A stretch of 64,000 nt of DNA from Cymodocea nodosa (taxonomy: Eukaryota; Streptophyta; Magnoliopsida; Alismatales; Cymodoceaceae), in contig CM072335.1 in assembly GCA_036874045.1 (NCBI GenBank), positions 24,435,501 to 24,499,500 on the forward strand. Reading direction: 5' to 3'. Shown in pieces: positions 13,301 through 23,300 of this stretch (position 1 is its first letter; each line of letters begins with the position of its first letter). The notes under the pieces are model-generated. The model was not told the DNA's origin. It saw nothing but the letters and a program-made list of their open reading frames with translations, and ran no database searches. Position numbers and translations under genes: made by a program.

Positions 13301-13408
13301 TGTGATTAAGGGAAGATCACTTCATTGAGGGAGAAAGCAAGGCATTATAGGGTATATATACCATTGGGTAATCGGATCCTATCCCAAATACGTATTAAGC
13401 CTCTCACA
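13301..13408 (-). repeat. 5' LTR of copia element (108 bp)
   Basis: Direct repeat of 9068-9187, starting TGTGATTAAGG and ending CTCTCACA. It is upstream of gag in the minus-strand orientation. It is followed by the right target duplication. Confidence 0.9.
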
Positions 13409-13413
13409 AAATG
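13409..13413. repeat. Target site duplication AAATG (right)
   Basis: Identical to 9063-9067 and directly adjoining the right LTR end CA. Confidence 0.85.
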
Positions 13414-13647
13414 CTTTGAAGTTTGTTTGAGAATTTAACCAGTTCAATAAATTTTGTTTGTTTTTATTTTTTATACAAGTGCATGATCAATCTTCGTTTA
13501 GAGAAGTGCGAGGGAAATGTTGCTTTTCAAATGGCCAGCATCAATGAGATAGATGGTTTGTACAAGCAATCAATGTATAAATTAATCCGCAGACAAGGTG
13601 ACCCACGCAAGGAAATTTAAGAGGGAGGGTTGATCGATACGATACGG

Positions 13648-14292
13648 TCATGCTGGATTGATGAGCCGGACCTTCTTCGTTCGGAGAGGACTCTGCACCT
13701 CGTCGTCCTCTGCTGGGGAGCTCCACGTAGCGGAAGGTGCGTCGACTCTTCTAAACTCCGTCAGTGGTGGCAAATTCAGGTCAAGCTCTCGGTCACGTCG
13801 GCTCCAGCTCGCGCCCGATGAACTGGCCTCCTTGCCATCTCCGCCGCCGTAGTGGCACCTTTTGTGGCCTCCGAGTGCCTGCCCGGAGGTAAACGTCTTG
13901 AAACACAAGGAGCACCGGTGGAGACGTGTCCCGCCCCACCCGATGGAGAACGTGGTGGCAGCGGCAGCGGCAGCGGGGTCGTTGTTGCTGGTGGCAGGTG
14001 GCTTGCGGTGGCTGGTCTTGTGGCCGCCGAGGGCCTGGTAAGAGGGGAACACCTTCCCGCAGACGGAGCACTTGTAGTAGGAAGAAGGAGTCGTCGGGAG
14101 AGGTGGTGGATTCAGAGGACGTGGCCGCTGCGGTGCAGGTGGTGGCAGCGGTGACGACGCCAGAGACGACGACGATGTGCTGTGATTCCCACGGGCAAGC
14201 GTGAGGAGGCAAAGCGCAAGGTGCTCGTCCGGGGAGGTCTGTGAGAGATGGTCCGCGGCGTCTTCAGTGGTCGTCATTGCCATGGCTTCCAT
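13648..14292 (-). CDS. ZAT-type C2H2 zinc-finger transcriptional repressor (intronless)
   Basis: A single exon of 214 residues. The start is the ATG at 14292 (MEAMAM); the open frame extends further upstream but without another good ATG. Residues 22-34 ([13 protein letters not shown]) are the L-box. Two plant C2H2 fingers with the QALGGH motif span C75-H95 and C127-H147, separated by a 30-residue Ala-rich linker. An EAR repression motif, LDLNLPPL, lies at 170-177. Members of this family (ZAT10/STZ, ZAT11, ZAT12) are nuclear repressors induced by cold, salt, wounding and reactive oxygen. The basic B-box nuclear signal often found near the N-terminus is not visible; a short RTKKVR stretch near the C-terminus may substitute. 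Which ZAT is orthologous cannot be settled. Confidence 0.94.
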   Translation of the reverse strand: MEAMAMTTTEDAADHLSQTSPDEHLALCLLTLARGNHSTSSSSLASSPLPPPAPQRPRPLNPPPLPTTPSSYYKCSVCGKVFPSYQALGGHKTSHRKPPATSNNDPAAAAAATTFSIGWGGTRLHRCSLCFKTFTSGQALGGHKRCHYGGGDGKEASSSGASWSRRDRELDLNLPPLTEFRRVDAPSATWSSPAEDDEVQSPLRTKKVRLINPA

Positions 14293-15957
14293 GTACGTAA
14301 GTAAACAAGTGCTGCAAGCAGAGGTGTTGTGGAAGACCTGGAGGCTGGGTTGAAGTTTGTCTATGCATCCATGGATCGATCTGTAGATGAAAGAGAAGCG
14401 TGCGCGCTTGCCGACGACATACGTCAAATATGGATGCTAACGCGAGTCCAGTCCTCGAGGGCGGCTCCTTCGGTATTCCGCCGAAGATGCGATGCGGTAA
14501 GTTCTGTTAGTTTCGAGGTTTCAGTCATTTCCGGTAAATTAATTTTGTTATGTTTTAAATGAAAGAAATTCAACGGTGAACACCGTTAACGACTTTTTTA
14601 ACCGTTCCTTCTTCCTTTTCCCCTTCCCTAATATTCTTCACCCTAATATTCTTCATTTTTCTCTTTTCTTTCTGTCATTGAACCCTTCCCTGTCATTTGC
14701 GCGTTCTTCTCTTTTCTTCCATTCCGCTCGTTACCGTAAGTAGGAGTTTAAAATACTAATTGAAACGCGAAAAGCTTCGTAACATAATGCTGAAATGTTT
14801 GAAATATCAAATAGGACATGCTCCGTCGCCTAAGTCAAAAATAATTGAAATGTGAAGTTACGCTCTATCAACTTAAAGTATGAAGAAATTATACCTTATG
14901 TATATAAGAGTTTAAATTGTTTAAAAGAAATTATAATCCTAGATAAAAATTTATCTGAAGTTCTTTTCTTCTTCTTCTTTTTTATTTAAAAAATGCATAA
15001 AAACTGCCATCGTAAATATGTGTTATGGTGTCCAACCCTACCTTTTTTTATTTTTTTTATTTTTTTATTTTTTGAAGAAGAAGAAGAAGAAGAGAGTATC
15101 AATTGTCATACCATTTTTCCCATTAATGTAAATGCAAATATTGTTATATTAAATTATTTTTTATCAGAGTATGATGATAACTGTTCATGAAGTTGTTTGG
15201 CGATGGTCAACAAATCCTCGTTAGAAGTGGTCTAAGAGAGGTTTTTTTTTTTAAAAAAAAGAAAAGAAAAGAAAAGAAAAGAAATAAACATGTAAAAATC
15301 ACCAATAATATGGAAATAATGCGGATTCCTTCGTCTATATACTATATCATTTGTCCTCTCATTTTACATGGTAAGCAAAAAGAAGGAAAAGCTGAGACCG
15401 AAAAGGAAGTCGCGGAGAACTCCCCAAAAGGAGGGGATAGAAGGGGAGGTATGAATAATTCAAGGTTGTGTTTTTGACAAATTCTGTTCCAGCATCGCAT
15501 TGTCCAAATGCAGGGATTGCGGTGAAAGACGCTAAAACTTCTGGCGGAATAACACGTATCCTTTACAGCCAATATGGATCTGTAACCTACGACCTTTACA
15601 AGACAGATTTGCACACACATGTGTATATATCTGTATTGTTTTGCTTGAGATTTTCGCGTTTCCGGAAGAAATAGTCGTATCTTGTGTGAACTTTTTACGT
15701 GGATGGCCTTCAGCTAGACTGGTCGCTTTAATTTCGTCCATGTACAAACGCACACACTTGTATAAATAAAGAAGCGAAGGGGGGGTCGCCTACTGACCCA
15801 CCTAACACGCCACCACGAAAGTCTTCCGTGTGACCTGACCACGGTGCTGCGATCTTCACCTCCCACTTCTCTCCTTCGTCGCACACAGCGCCCAATATCT
15901 TGTAGCTGATCGGCCCCTCCGGTGAAGTGGCGGCGGCGGCGGCGGCCATTGACGTAC
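14293..15957. promoter_or_regulatory. Shared upstream region of divergent ZAT and WRKY genes
   Basis: This is 1.67 kb between two oppositely transcribed stress-type transcription factor genes. Two W-box matches (TTGACY) are visible as their complements at 14833-14838 (AGTCAA) and 15205-15210 (GGTCAA). A GAA-type microsatellite (about 15076-15092) and an A-rich AAAGA repeat (about 15255-15285) lie between. The WRKY-proximal 200 bp contains a TATA box. No coding region is supported. Co-regulation is inference from arrangement only. Confidence 0.5.
15761..15770 (+). promoter_or_regulatory. TATA box of WRKY gene
   Basis: TATAAATAAA lies 188 bp upstream of the WRKY start codon, which fits a 5' leader of about 150 bases. 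The core matches the plant TATA consensus. Confidence 0.55.
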
Positions 15958-18154
15958 ATGGACAACGCTTCTGGCTGTGGTGGCCTTAGTCTGGGAAACA
16001 GTGGTGCGCCCGTTCGTCTTCCTTTCTTCGGATCGAGGATCAAAAGCAGCAGCCCCGACGGCGACAATACGGTGAGAGAGATGGACTTCTTCTCTTCTTC
16101 CGACGAGAAGAAGATGAAGAAGAACGCCAACAGCAATGGCGGCGGCCCCTGTCAGCATCTGGAGGGTCCCCCCAAACTCTCTCCCGATTTTGGCATCAAC
16201 AAAGACGAATTCCATGTTAATGTTAGTTGTTCATCACTTTTTGCTGTAATATTATTACGATCCATTGATCGATCCTCGTCAACATATGTGGTTACGAATT
16301 TCCTCGTGTGCTCGATCGATCGATCGATCGATCGATCCTTACTCGCAGACGAGGTTGCGCCTACACATCTCAAACACCGGCGGCGCCGAACCGACTCTGG
16401 ACGACAGCATCTCCGCCAACGAGGAAGGCCTGAACCAAAATGGGGAGGTTTGTAGCGTACCGTATTACTATTGTCGTCTTCAATCACCGAATTTGGTTTT
16501 CGATCGACTTGAATTAGCGGATGTTTCCATCTGATCATCAGGTGGCGGCGATCCAGGCGGAGCTGCACAAGGTGAAGGAAGAGAATCGACGCCTTCATGG
16601 GTTAATGAACCAGCTAAGGTCTGACTACCATTCTGTTCGGCAACATCTGTTTGCCCTGAAGCGGCAACGGAATGCCGTCATTCCTCCGGCGACGAACCAC
16701 GACGTGAGGACCGATCTCGATTCAGCTGTCACTTTTTCTATAGATCGATCGATCGAGGAGAACTAACAACTGGTCATTGTGTTGGTGTTCTAGATGGGCA
16801 ACGACTTGGATGTTAAGATGGAGGTCAAGAAAGAAGATGACGGAACCAGACAATTCATGGACCTCGGCCCCACCGCCACACCGGAGACGGTGAAGTCCAA
16901 CTCCTCGACGGAGGACGAAAATGCGCTACTAGTCTCATTCGATCACGACAGGAGTGGCCTGAGGGAAGGAAGGCCAGGAGTCACGCTCGGCGAAGATAGC
17001 ACGGAGGGTACGTCGACACAAGGATGGATGCTGAACAAGCTGCCCAAACTGCCACCGCCACGAGATGCGGTCGTCACTGCCAACAAGAGTGCCCCCGCAC
17101 CCGCACCCGCCCCCACCCCCTCCCCCGCCGCCGATCAAACACAGGAAGCCAACATGAGGAAGACTCGTGTGTGCGTGCGAGTAAGATCGGAGTCTCCAAT
17201 GGTAAGTATGGCGTGCGTGAGCAATTAATCGGTATCATCGAATTCAGCTCTAAGATTGTCGCAGTTAATTAATTCAACAACATAAACATATAGGTCTCGG
17301 ATGGATGCCAGTGGAGGAAGTACGGGCAGAAGATGGCGAAGGGGAACCCATATCCCCGGGCATACTACCGGTGCACAATGGCCACCGCGTGTCCCGTCCG
17401 GAAGCAGGTACGTGCACTGTCGGAGATGTTGGGGATCGTACGACGGAACCGATACACTTAACAAGCAAGCTATACTTAATCGACTGTATATATATATATG
17501 TGTGTGACAATGGCATGGACACAGGTGCAACGATGCGCGGAGGACCGATCGCTACTGATAACCACTTACGAAGGGACTCACAACCACCAGCTCCCACCGG
17601 CGGCACTAGCGATGGCGTCCACCACCATGGCTGCGGCGGCCATGTTGACGTCGGGTTCGACGTCCAGCGCGGATGGCTTGATGGATCCTGACCTTGTCAC
17701 TCGACTGCTCCCTTGTTCCTCGAGCATGGCCACGATATCCGCGTCCGCACCGTTCCCCACCATCACTTTGGACCTCACCAAGATACCGCCGAACTCGCTC
17801 CATTTCCAAAGGCCGCCGACGAGCCAAGTCCCCGTCGTCCTCCCAGCCCAGCCAGTAGCGTCCACGTCGGCAGGCTTGGCACCGCAGATCGCCGGGCAAG
17901 CACCCTATAACCAGTCCAAATTCACTGGGCTGCAGTGGTCCACTTCAACGGATGATTACTTGCAATTAGTGCAGCAGCAGCACAAATTCTCTGACACCGT
18001 AAGTGCTGCCACCGCCGCCATCACCTCCGACCCCAACTTCACTCTGGCCCTGGCGGCGGCCATCAGCAACATCATCGGTAGCGGCGCAGGAGCGCAACAG
18101 CAGCAAATCAACAACAACGACGGCGACGACGACAACAGCGGCAGCAAGCAATGA
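15958..18154 (+). CDS. WRKY transcription factor, group IIb
   Basis: Six exons: 15958-16221, 16349-16447, 16542-16703, 16794-17201, 17294-17407, 17525-18154. Together they encode 558 residues. A leucine-zipper-like coiled coil ([19 protein letters not shown]) begins exon 3. Exon 4 has QFMDLGP and ends [18 protein letters not shown]. The WRKY domain holds WRKYGQK at 318-324 and zinc ligands C338, C344, H368 and H370 (C-x5-C-x23-H-x-H). The intron between KQ and VQR is the V-type position diagnostic of groups IIa/IIb. The C-terminus has the IIb signature ([45 protein letters not shown]). The layout resembles AtWRKY6/31/42. It should bind W-boxes in the nucleus and act in defence, senescence or nutrient responses (family knowledge). 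Introns 1 and 3 contain TCGA repeats. Confidence 0.96.
16313..16337. repeat. (TCGA)n microsatellite in WRKY intron 1
   Basis: About six tandem TCGA units within intron 1 of the WRKY gene. A shorter GATCGATCGATCG run occurs in intron 3 (about 16742-16756) and GATCGATC also at 16267-16274. Confidence 0.8.
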
Positions 18155-20363
18155 CGTGGGAAGCAACTTGAGGCGGTCGGATCAATAATTTTTGCCATTG
18201 ATTAATTTGTTATTTAATTTTTCTCTCGTTTCACCACCGGCCCACACCTGCATATATCGATCGCTCTGTGTGCACGAGATAATCCTCAGGCAAATAAGGT
18301 GGAGAAGCCGAATAAGAATCCAGCTTGTGTACGTAGATAGCGAGGGATTCTTCTTGTATTCTTTTTAATTTTGCAATTAATAGTAGAAGAACAGATCTTG
18401 TTGTTCGATCTTCAACTCCGTGTTTGTCGTGGTCAAGAAAATCGTCGCGAAAACATGTATTCTCCGGAAGCAAACCACTGTGACTGGTTGCTTTCACCGA
18501 CACATGCATCTCCCTTGGTTGTGAGAACAAGTTTGACCCGAAACGTGCAAGCAAGATCGGGACATTGTTTCTTGCCTTTTAGATCCCAGGATGAGAAAAA
18601 TAGGATCTGGTTGAAATCAGATTCGCTTGTGGCGGCGTACCCAGATGCGCATATATATATATATATATCCGGGAAATAAGAAATACAGAGAAAATTAATT
18701 CCTCAAGTGCAAAATTAATATATTATTCATTTTTATTTATTACATTAAACTTTAGTAGTATATTAGTATTAATTATATCACTTTTTATTGTAATATTATT
18801 GTAGTACCATATTTTTGGTGGTAGCATAATTAAATCATGATATTATAATAGTTTTCTGACATTAATAAATACATTAAATAAAATAATATACAAAATTCGA
18901 AGTTATTTTTGATGTATTGAATATATATGAATGCAGAAAAATGTCATTTAGCCTTTCAAGCAAATTATGACACTGTTCTATAATCCAATAATTTTCTCTG
19001 CATCGTATTTTACGTGAATCGATATTATTCATAAATCTGGTTTCTTTACGGAATCCCTTTTCCGAGAAAATAATGAGTTTATGGATCAGAAGTTACAAGT
19101 TAGCTTCTAGAATGCGTTAGTATAATCTAGCTTTTGGAAAATGATTAGTTTTAGAAGTTCGATTTTTTTTTTTTGACGATTCAATTAAAATTTCAATGTT
19201 ATCCTTCGTAAATAAAGTGGATGGCCAATATATAGTAAATGTATCACACATGCAGTTTGTTTTTGAAATTTCTTGTGCTGCCGGCGTATATAATAATTTT
19301 ATTTTATTTTAAATAATACACGATTACACCGTATAGTGTATGATGCATGCACTTTATATCATATGATGTGGTAAATGTACGTATCATGTAACAAAAATTG
19401 TATGACATGTGTATTAATTATTCATGACATTTACTGTAAATAATAATCGATTAGGTTTGCAATTAAATTCAATAAACAAGGACCCACAAAAAAAAGAGAT
19501 ATTATTTTCTGACGGAAATCACTTGTACTTTTTTTTAAACTTCGCCTACCAATTCATGCTTGGAAACTAATTTACTAGACTTTGACTCACGTGTCGGAAA
19601 TGAAATTCTCTTTCAACCGTGAAGAATTGAAGAGAGTCCAATTTCTTTATTCTAGACGATCTGCAGTAAAAGGGATGGATGAATATATTTTGTCTTAGCA
19701 ATTTTTTGTTCTTTTTAGAAAAATAAATCGTTAAATATTCTGCCATGTAATGCCGTCAAATTACATGTTATTATCTCTGTAAATATTTAATGTAGATTTT
19801 AAAATTGACGTAGAATGAAGATCGAGTTCCTACGCTGTAATTTTTTTAATAACGAAGTAGATAGAATAAAAATACAGACTTTCAGCTATACTATCACAAC
19901 TAAGAGATTAATTAATACATCAAAAGTTTTTTAAAAAAAATAATGAAAAGAATTAAGCTAAAGCACAGCTTCAAGGAAGAAGGAGAAAGTAAAAAGTTTT
20001 ACAATTATTTGATTTTAATACATCGAGTTCTTCAATATATCAACATCAGTCCCTACAACCTCAAAGTATCAAAAGTACTAACGTAGCCTTTTTTTTTTTT
20101 AAAAAAAAAAAAAGAGAAACTTTGACTTTTTAAATCTCAGATCCCATCGATAAGAATTTTGTAACGAGAGTTTACTGGATAAATTTCGTGTGCAGTTAAA
20201 AATTTTAAGTATTTTTATCAGGTACATCTGGAAGGTTAATGGAGTTTAAAAATGGATAGAAAAATTACGGCGGAGTCCCCCAGATTCGTGTGAATAAGAT
20301 AATTGAACCTGAAAGATTAGAGTGGCTTAAGAGGAAGATGGTAATGGCGGCTGAACCATAGCC
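18155..20363. other. Intergenic between WRKY and alpha/beta hydrolase genes
   Basis: The first 200-500 bases probably hold the WRKY 3' UTR. An AT dinucleotide run lies near 18651-18668. From 18700 to 20200 the sequence is AT-rich without coding signal. A W-box TTGACT (19582-19587) directly abuts an ABRE-like CACGTGTC (19588-19595), about 770 bp upstream of the hydrolase start. Poly-T/poly-A of an inverted character lies at about 20091-20113. Confidence 0.5.
20338..20361 (+). other. Upstream ORF of 7 codons before the hydrolase start
   Basis: ATG GTA ATG GCG GCT GAA CCA TAG ends two bases before the main ATG at 20364. If the transcript starts upstream of it, this short uORF would terminate next to the main start codon and could tune translation. 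Transcription start is unknown. Confidence 0.5.
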
Positions 20364-23300
20364 ATGGCAGTGGCTTTGGTCGGCGCCCTCGTCTCAATCC
20401 CGACGATATCATCGATTCCATCTCGCCAAATCCCTTCTTTCTCACAGCGGCTTCCCAGAAGAACGAAGCCCTGCGCTACCCAGTGCGAGCTCCATGTCCC
20501 TTTTGAGTTACAGGAGGGTCAGTCCCGCCTATTCTACTGCCTCCCTTCCGGACTCAACATGGAGACCATAGTGCAGAAGGGTTGCCACAATGGAAAACTA
20601 GCGCCTCCTCCTCCTCTTGTGTTCGTTCACGGTAGCTTCCACGCTGCCTGGTGCTGGGCTGAGCATTGGCTCCCTTACTTCTCTCGCGCCGGGCACGACT
20701 GCTACGCTATCAGCCTCTTGGGCCAGGTCAGCTCCTTCTTCTTCTTTCCTTTTTTCCAATGGATTTCGCTTCTTCCAAGGACTGTTGTTTATTCTTCGAA
20801 TTTGGGTTTATATTTTTACACACCAGTTTAGTTGTGTCTACACCCTGCATTTCGAATTTTGTTAATTTATGGTACATTTTTGGGTCCTGGTTCGAATGGT
20901 ATAGTTTTGTTTCGGTGATTATTCAAAAACTAGTGAAAATCCCAGAGAAATCGACACTTACGTTCGTACGTATTGCTCTAGTGTTGGAGAAGAGACGTCG
21001 ACACAGAAACAATGTTCGTTTTGTACGGAAGAAAGCTTTAGAGCAGGAAAGAAAAAATAAATAAATAAAATTTGAGGGAGGGCGGGGGATTGGGAAACTG
21101 AGTGAGGTGGCAAACTAGTGCTTGCAAACATAAAACCAACAGGAATAAATTACGTACTGGCAATTGCACCTGATAAGTGAATAGAGATCTATGGCAGAGC
21201 ATAATGTTCAGTACATTAGTGAGAGGAGAAGAAAAAACGTGTTGAGTGACAAATTTACTGATAGTTGATAATTAGTTCTCCAAACATAGCATTGCCAATT
21301 CCACTGAAGGTATCTTATCCCCGTCAACAAGTTGGAGTATCTTTGTCACTGGCTACAATGATGTTCATACACTTGTGAACATCTTCCAAGAATGTGTGGT
21401 TGTTGATGATGTTCGATCGTTCCTTTTCAATGAAGTGAATTCTCGTGGTCGGTACTTTAGTGAGGGGAGAAGAAAAAAACTGGTTGAGTAATAAATTTGC
21501 TGATAAATGTATCTTGTCCCAGTCAATAGGTCACATTATCTTTGTCATTGGCTTCATGATGTAAGTACACTTGTGAACATCTTTTGAGAATGTTTAATTG
21601 ATGATATTAGTCTCTTTCCTTTTCAATGAAGTGTATTCTTATGGTATCTATACCAAAACTTCAAGTTGAACATATACTTCAATCCACTTTTCTTTCCCAA
21701 CATTGATTGTTAAGCAATGTAGGTTGTAGGGAATTGAGTGATTTCTTGGTGAACCAAGTCACCCTACAACACTATGGTGTTCTCATATTAGCTACAAAAT
21801 ATGAATGGTTGTATATGAAGTGGGTGATACGTCTAGCATTGGCAATTGTCTTTGTAATGTAATGGAACTCATCTTTTCGAAGTCTTTCAAAATTAGATCA
21901 ATGCAATGAGTACCACATAATGTCTAGAGATGAGGCATTTCTCCACAATCTTCTCCCCTACCATCTTGAAATTGCTATCATAGTTGGCCATCACTTGGAC
22001 CATATTTGAATGTTCAATTTCCTTGGTCACCTCCAATATCAACTTATAAATGCACTTGTGGTCTTATTGTGGTTGGAGACATCAACAGACTTCACAAAAA
22101 CACTATGTTCATCACAGTATACTATGAAATTCACAGTCTATTTTCTGGTGACATTTGTCCACTCGTAACACATGATAGTAACTCCATATCGAAGCCATTG
22201 ATTTTTAATGCCAATATAATGCTCTAACTCCTCCCCACTTTTCAAATACTTGTTCATGATGTTATGAAGTGTTGGTGCCTTCATATCTTAATGTAGGGTT
22301 GACCATGTATTACATGTAGGGTTCCTTAGTTGTATTAGTAGGATCAACATTGTAGAATATGAACTTTGATACAACACAATCAAACCTTCTCGCTTGCACT
22401 TGTCCACATTTTTCCATGTGTCCTCTGCTTTGCCTTGTTCTTTTCTTCCTACCGTTGCATTAGAATTATCATATCTTTGATTGTAGGTCTTGAACATTCC
22501 TGTAATTCATTTTTCCTTTCATGTAGAGGAATGTGCACAAGAACCACTGCCATTGTCATGCTCAAATTACTAAGAATGTGGCTCTTATCTGCTCTCTATT
22601 CCAGTTTTCTTGCCTTGATTGTAGTAAAGCTTCTTTGTACTATTGTCTCTCCCTTACAATTTTGGAGATTAAGCATTGCCATTATTTGAGTCAGAGTTGC
22701 TGATGAGAATGGATCTCAAATGTCTATGACTTCCTTCCATTCTTTCACCTGACCCAAATGGCTTCTCCTTGAATTTTTCTTCTCTTCTTGCTTTATCATC
22801 ACTCTTGCTTGCCTTTATTCTCCTTTAACAACTCTCACATCTTATCACAGACAAGGTGAGGGTATGTCTTACACTTTGGCATGCTGCTATAGTCACCTAT
22901 AAGATGCTGCTCCAACTGTGTAACACCCTCATCTAAATATCTGACATTTTATTCCTACAGTATTTGCAAATTATCTTCCTTCTACCATTGCCCATGGGAT
23001 ATCCATGTTGCCATCCTTGGAGTTTCTTCCCTTCCAACAAGTTTGTTATCACTTATCACTGTAACTATTATTGTGTTGATAGTGGATGAAGGAGAATTTG
23101 ACATATTTTAGCCTGAAAACATACAAATAATAGATCAATAGACAATAACTTAAAAAATCTGTAATTCAAAGATAATTAAAAAGAATAACATAACATTAGA
23201 TCTGGAATTCAAAGAAAACTCAATGGAAATTATGTCTAATCTATAGAAACTTATATCTAACCTAACACGTGGAATATCCAATGAATTTCACCTAGAAACT

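Larger units (their letters stand above)
9068..13408 (-). mobile_element. Decayed Ty1/copia LTR retrotransposon with very short LTRs
   Basis: The ends are near-identical direct repeats (9068-9187 and 13301-13408) that start TGTGATTAAGG and end TCTCACA, flanked by the 5-bp duplication AAATG. Read on the minus strand, the interior has the order gag (about 13060-12060), integrase (about 11540-10850) and reverse transcriptase/RNase H (about 10560-9240), which is the copia order. All domains carry stop codons and frameshifts, so it cannot be autonomous. The LTRs differ at roughly a dozen sites plus a gap of about 12 bases in the right copy, indicating an old insertion. A degenerate primer-binding site lies next to the 5' LTR. 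The element inserted 235 bp downstream of the ZAT gene stop codon. Confidence 0.93.

Noticed and set aside
13852..14204. Plus-strand frames across the ZAT gene
   Set aside because: GC-rich antisense shadows of the zinc-finger exon; Arg/Trp/Gly-rich without domain signal.
15076..15290. Possible gene with GAA-rich and Lys-rich frames
   Set aside because: Produced by a GAA microsatellite and an AAAGA repeat; no codon bias or motif.
15714..16598. Minus-strand frames over WRKY exons 1-3
   Set aside because: Antisense of the WRKY coding exons and of the TCGA repeat (IDRSIDRSI artefact).
16794..17272. Alternative frame over WRKY exon 4
   Set aside because: The frame giving QFMDLGP and ending RVRSESPM matches group IIb WRKY and splices in phase; the other frame does not.
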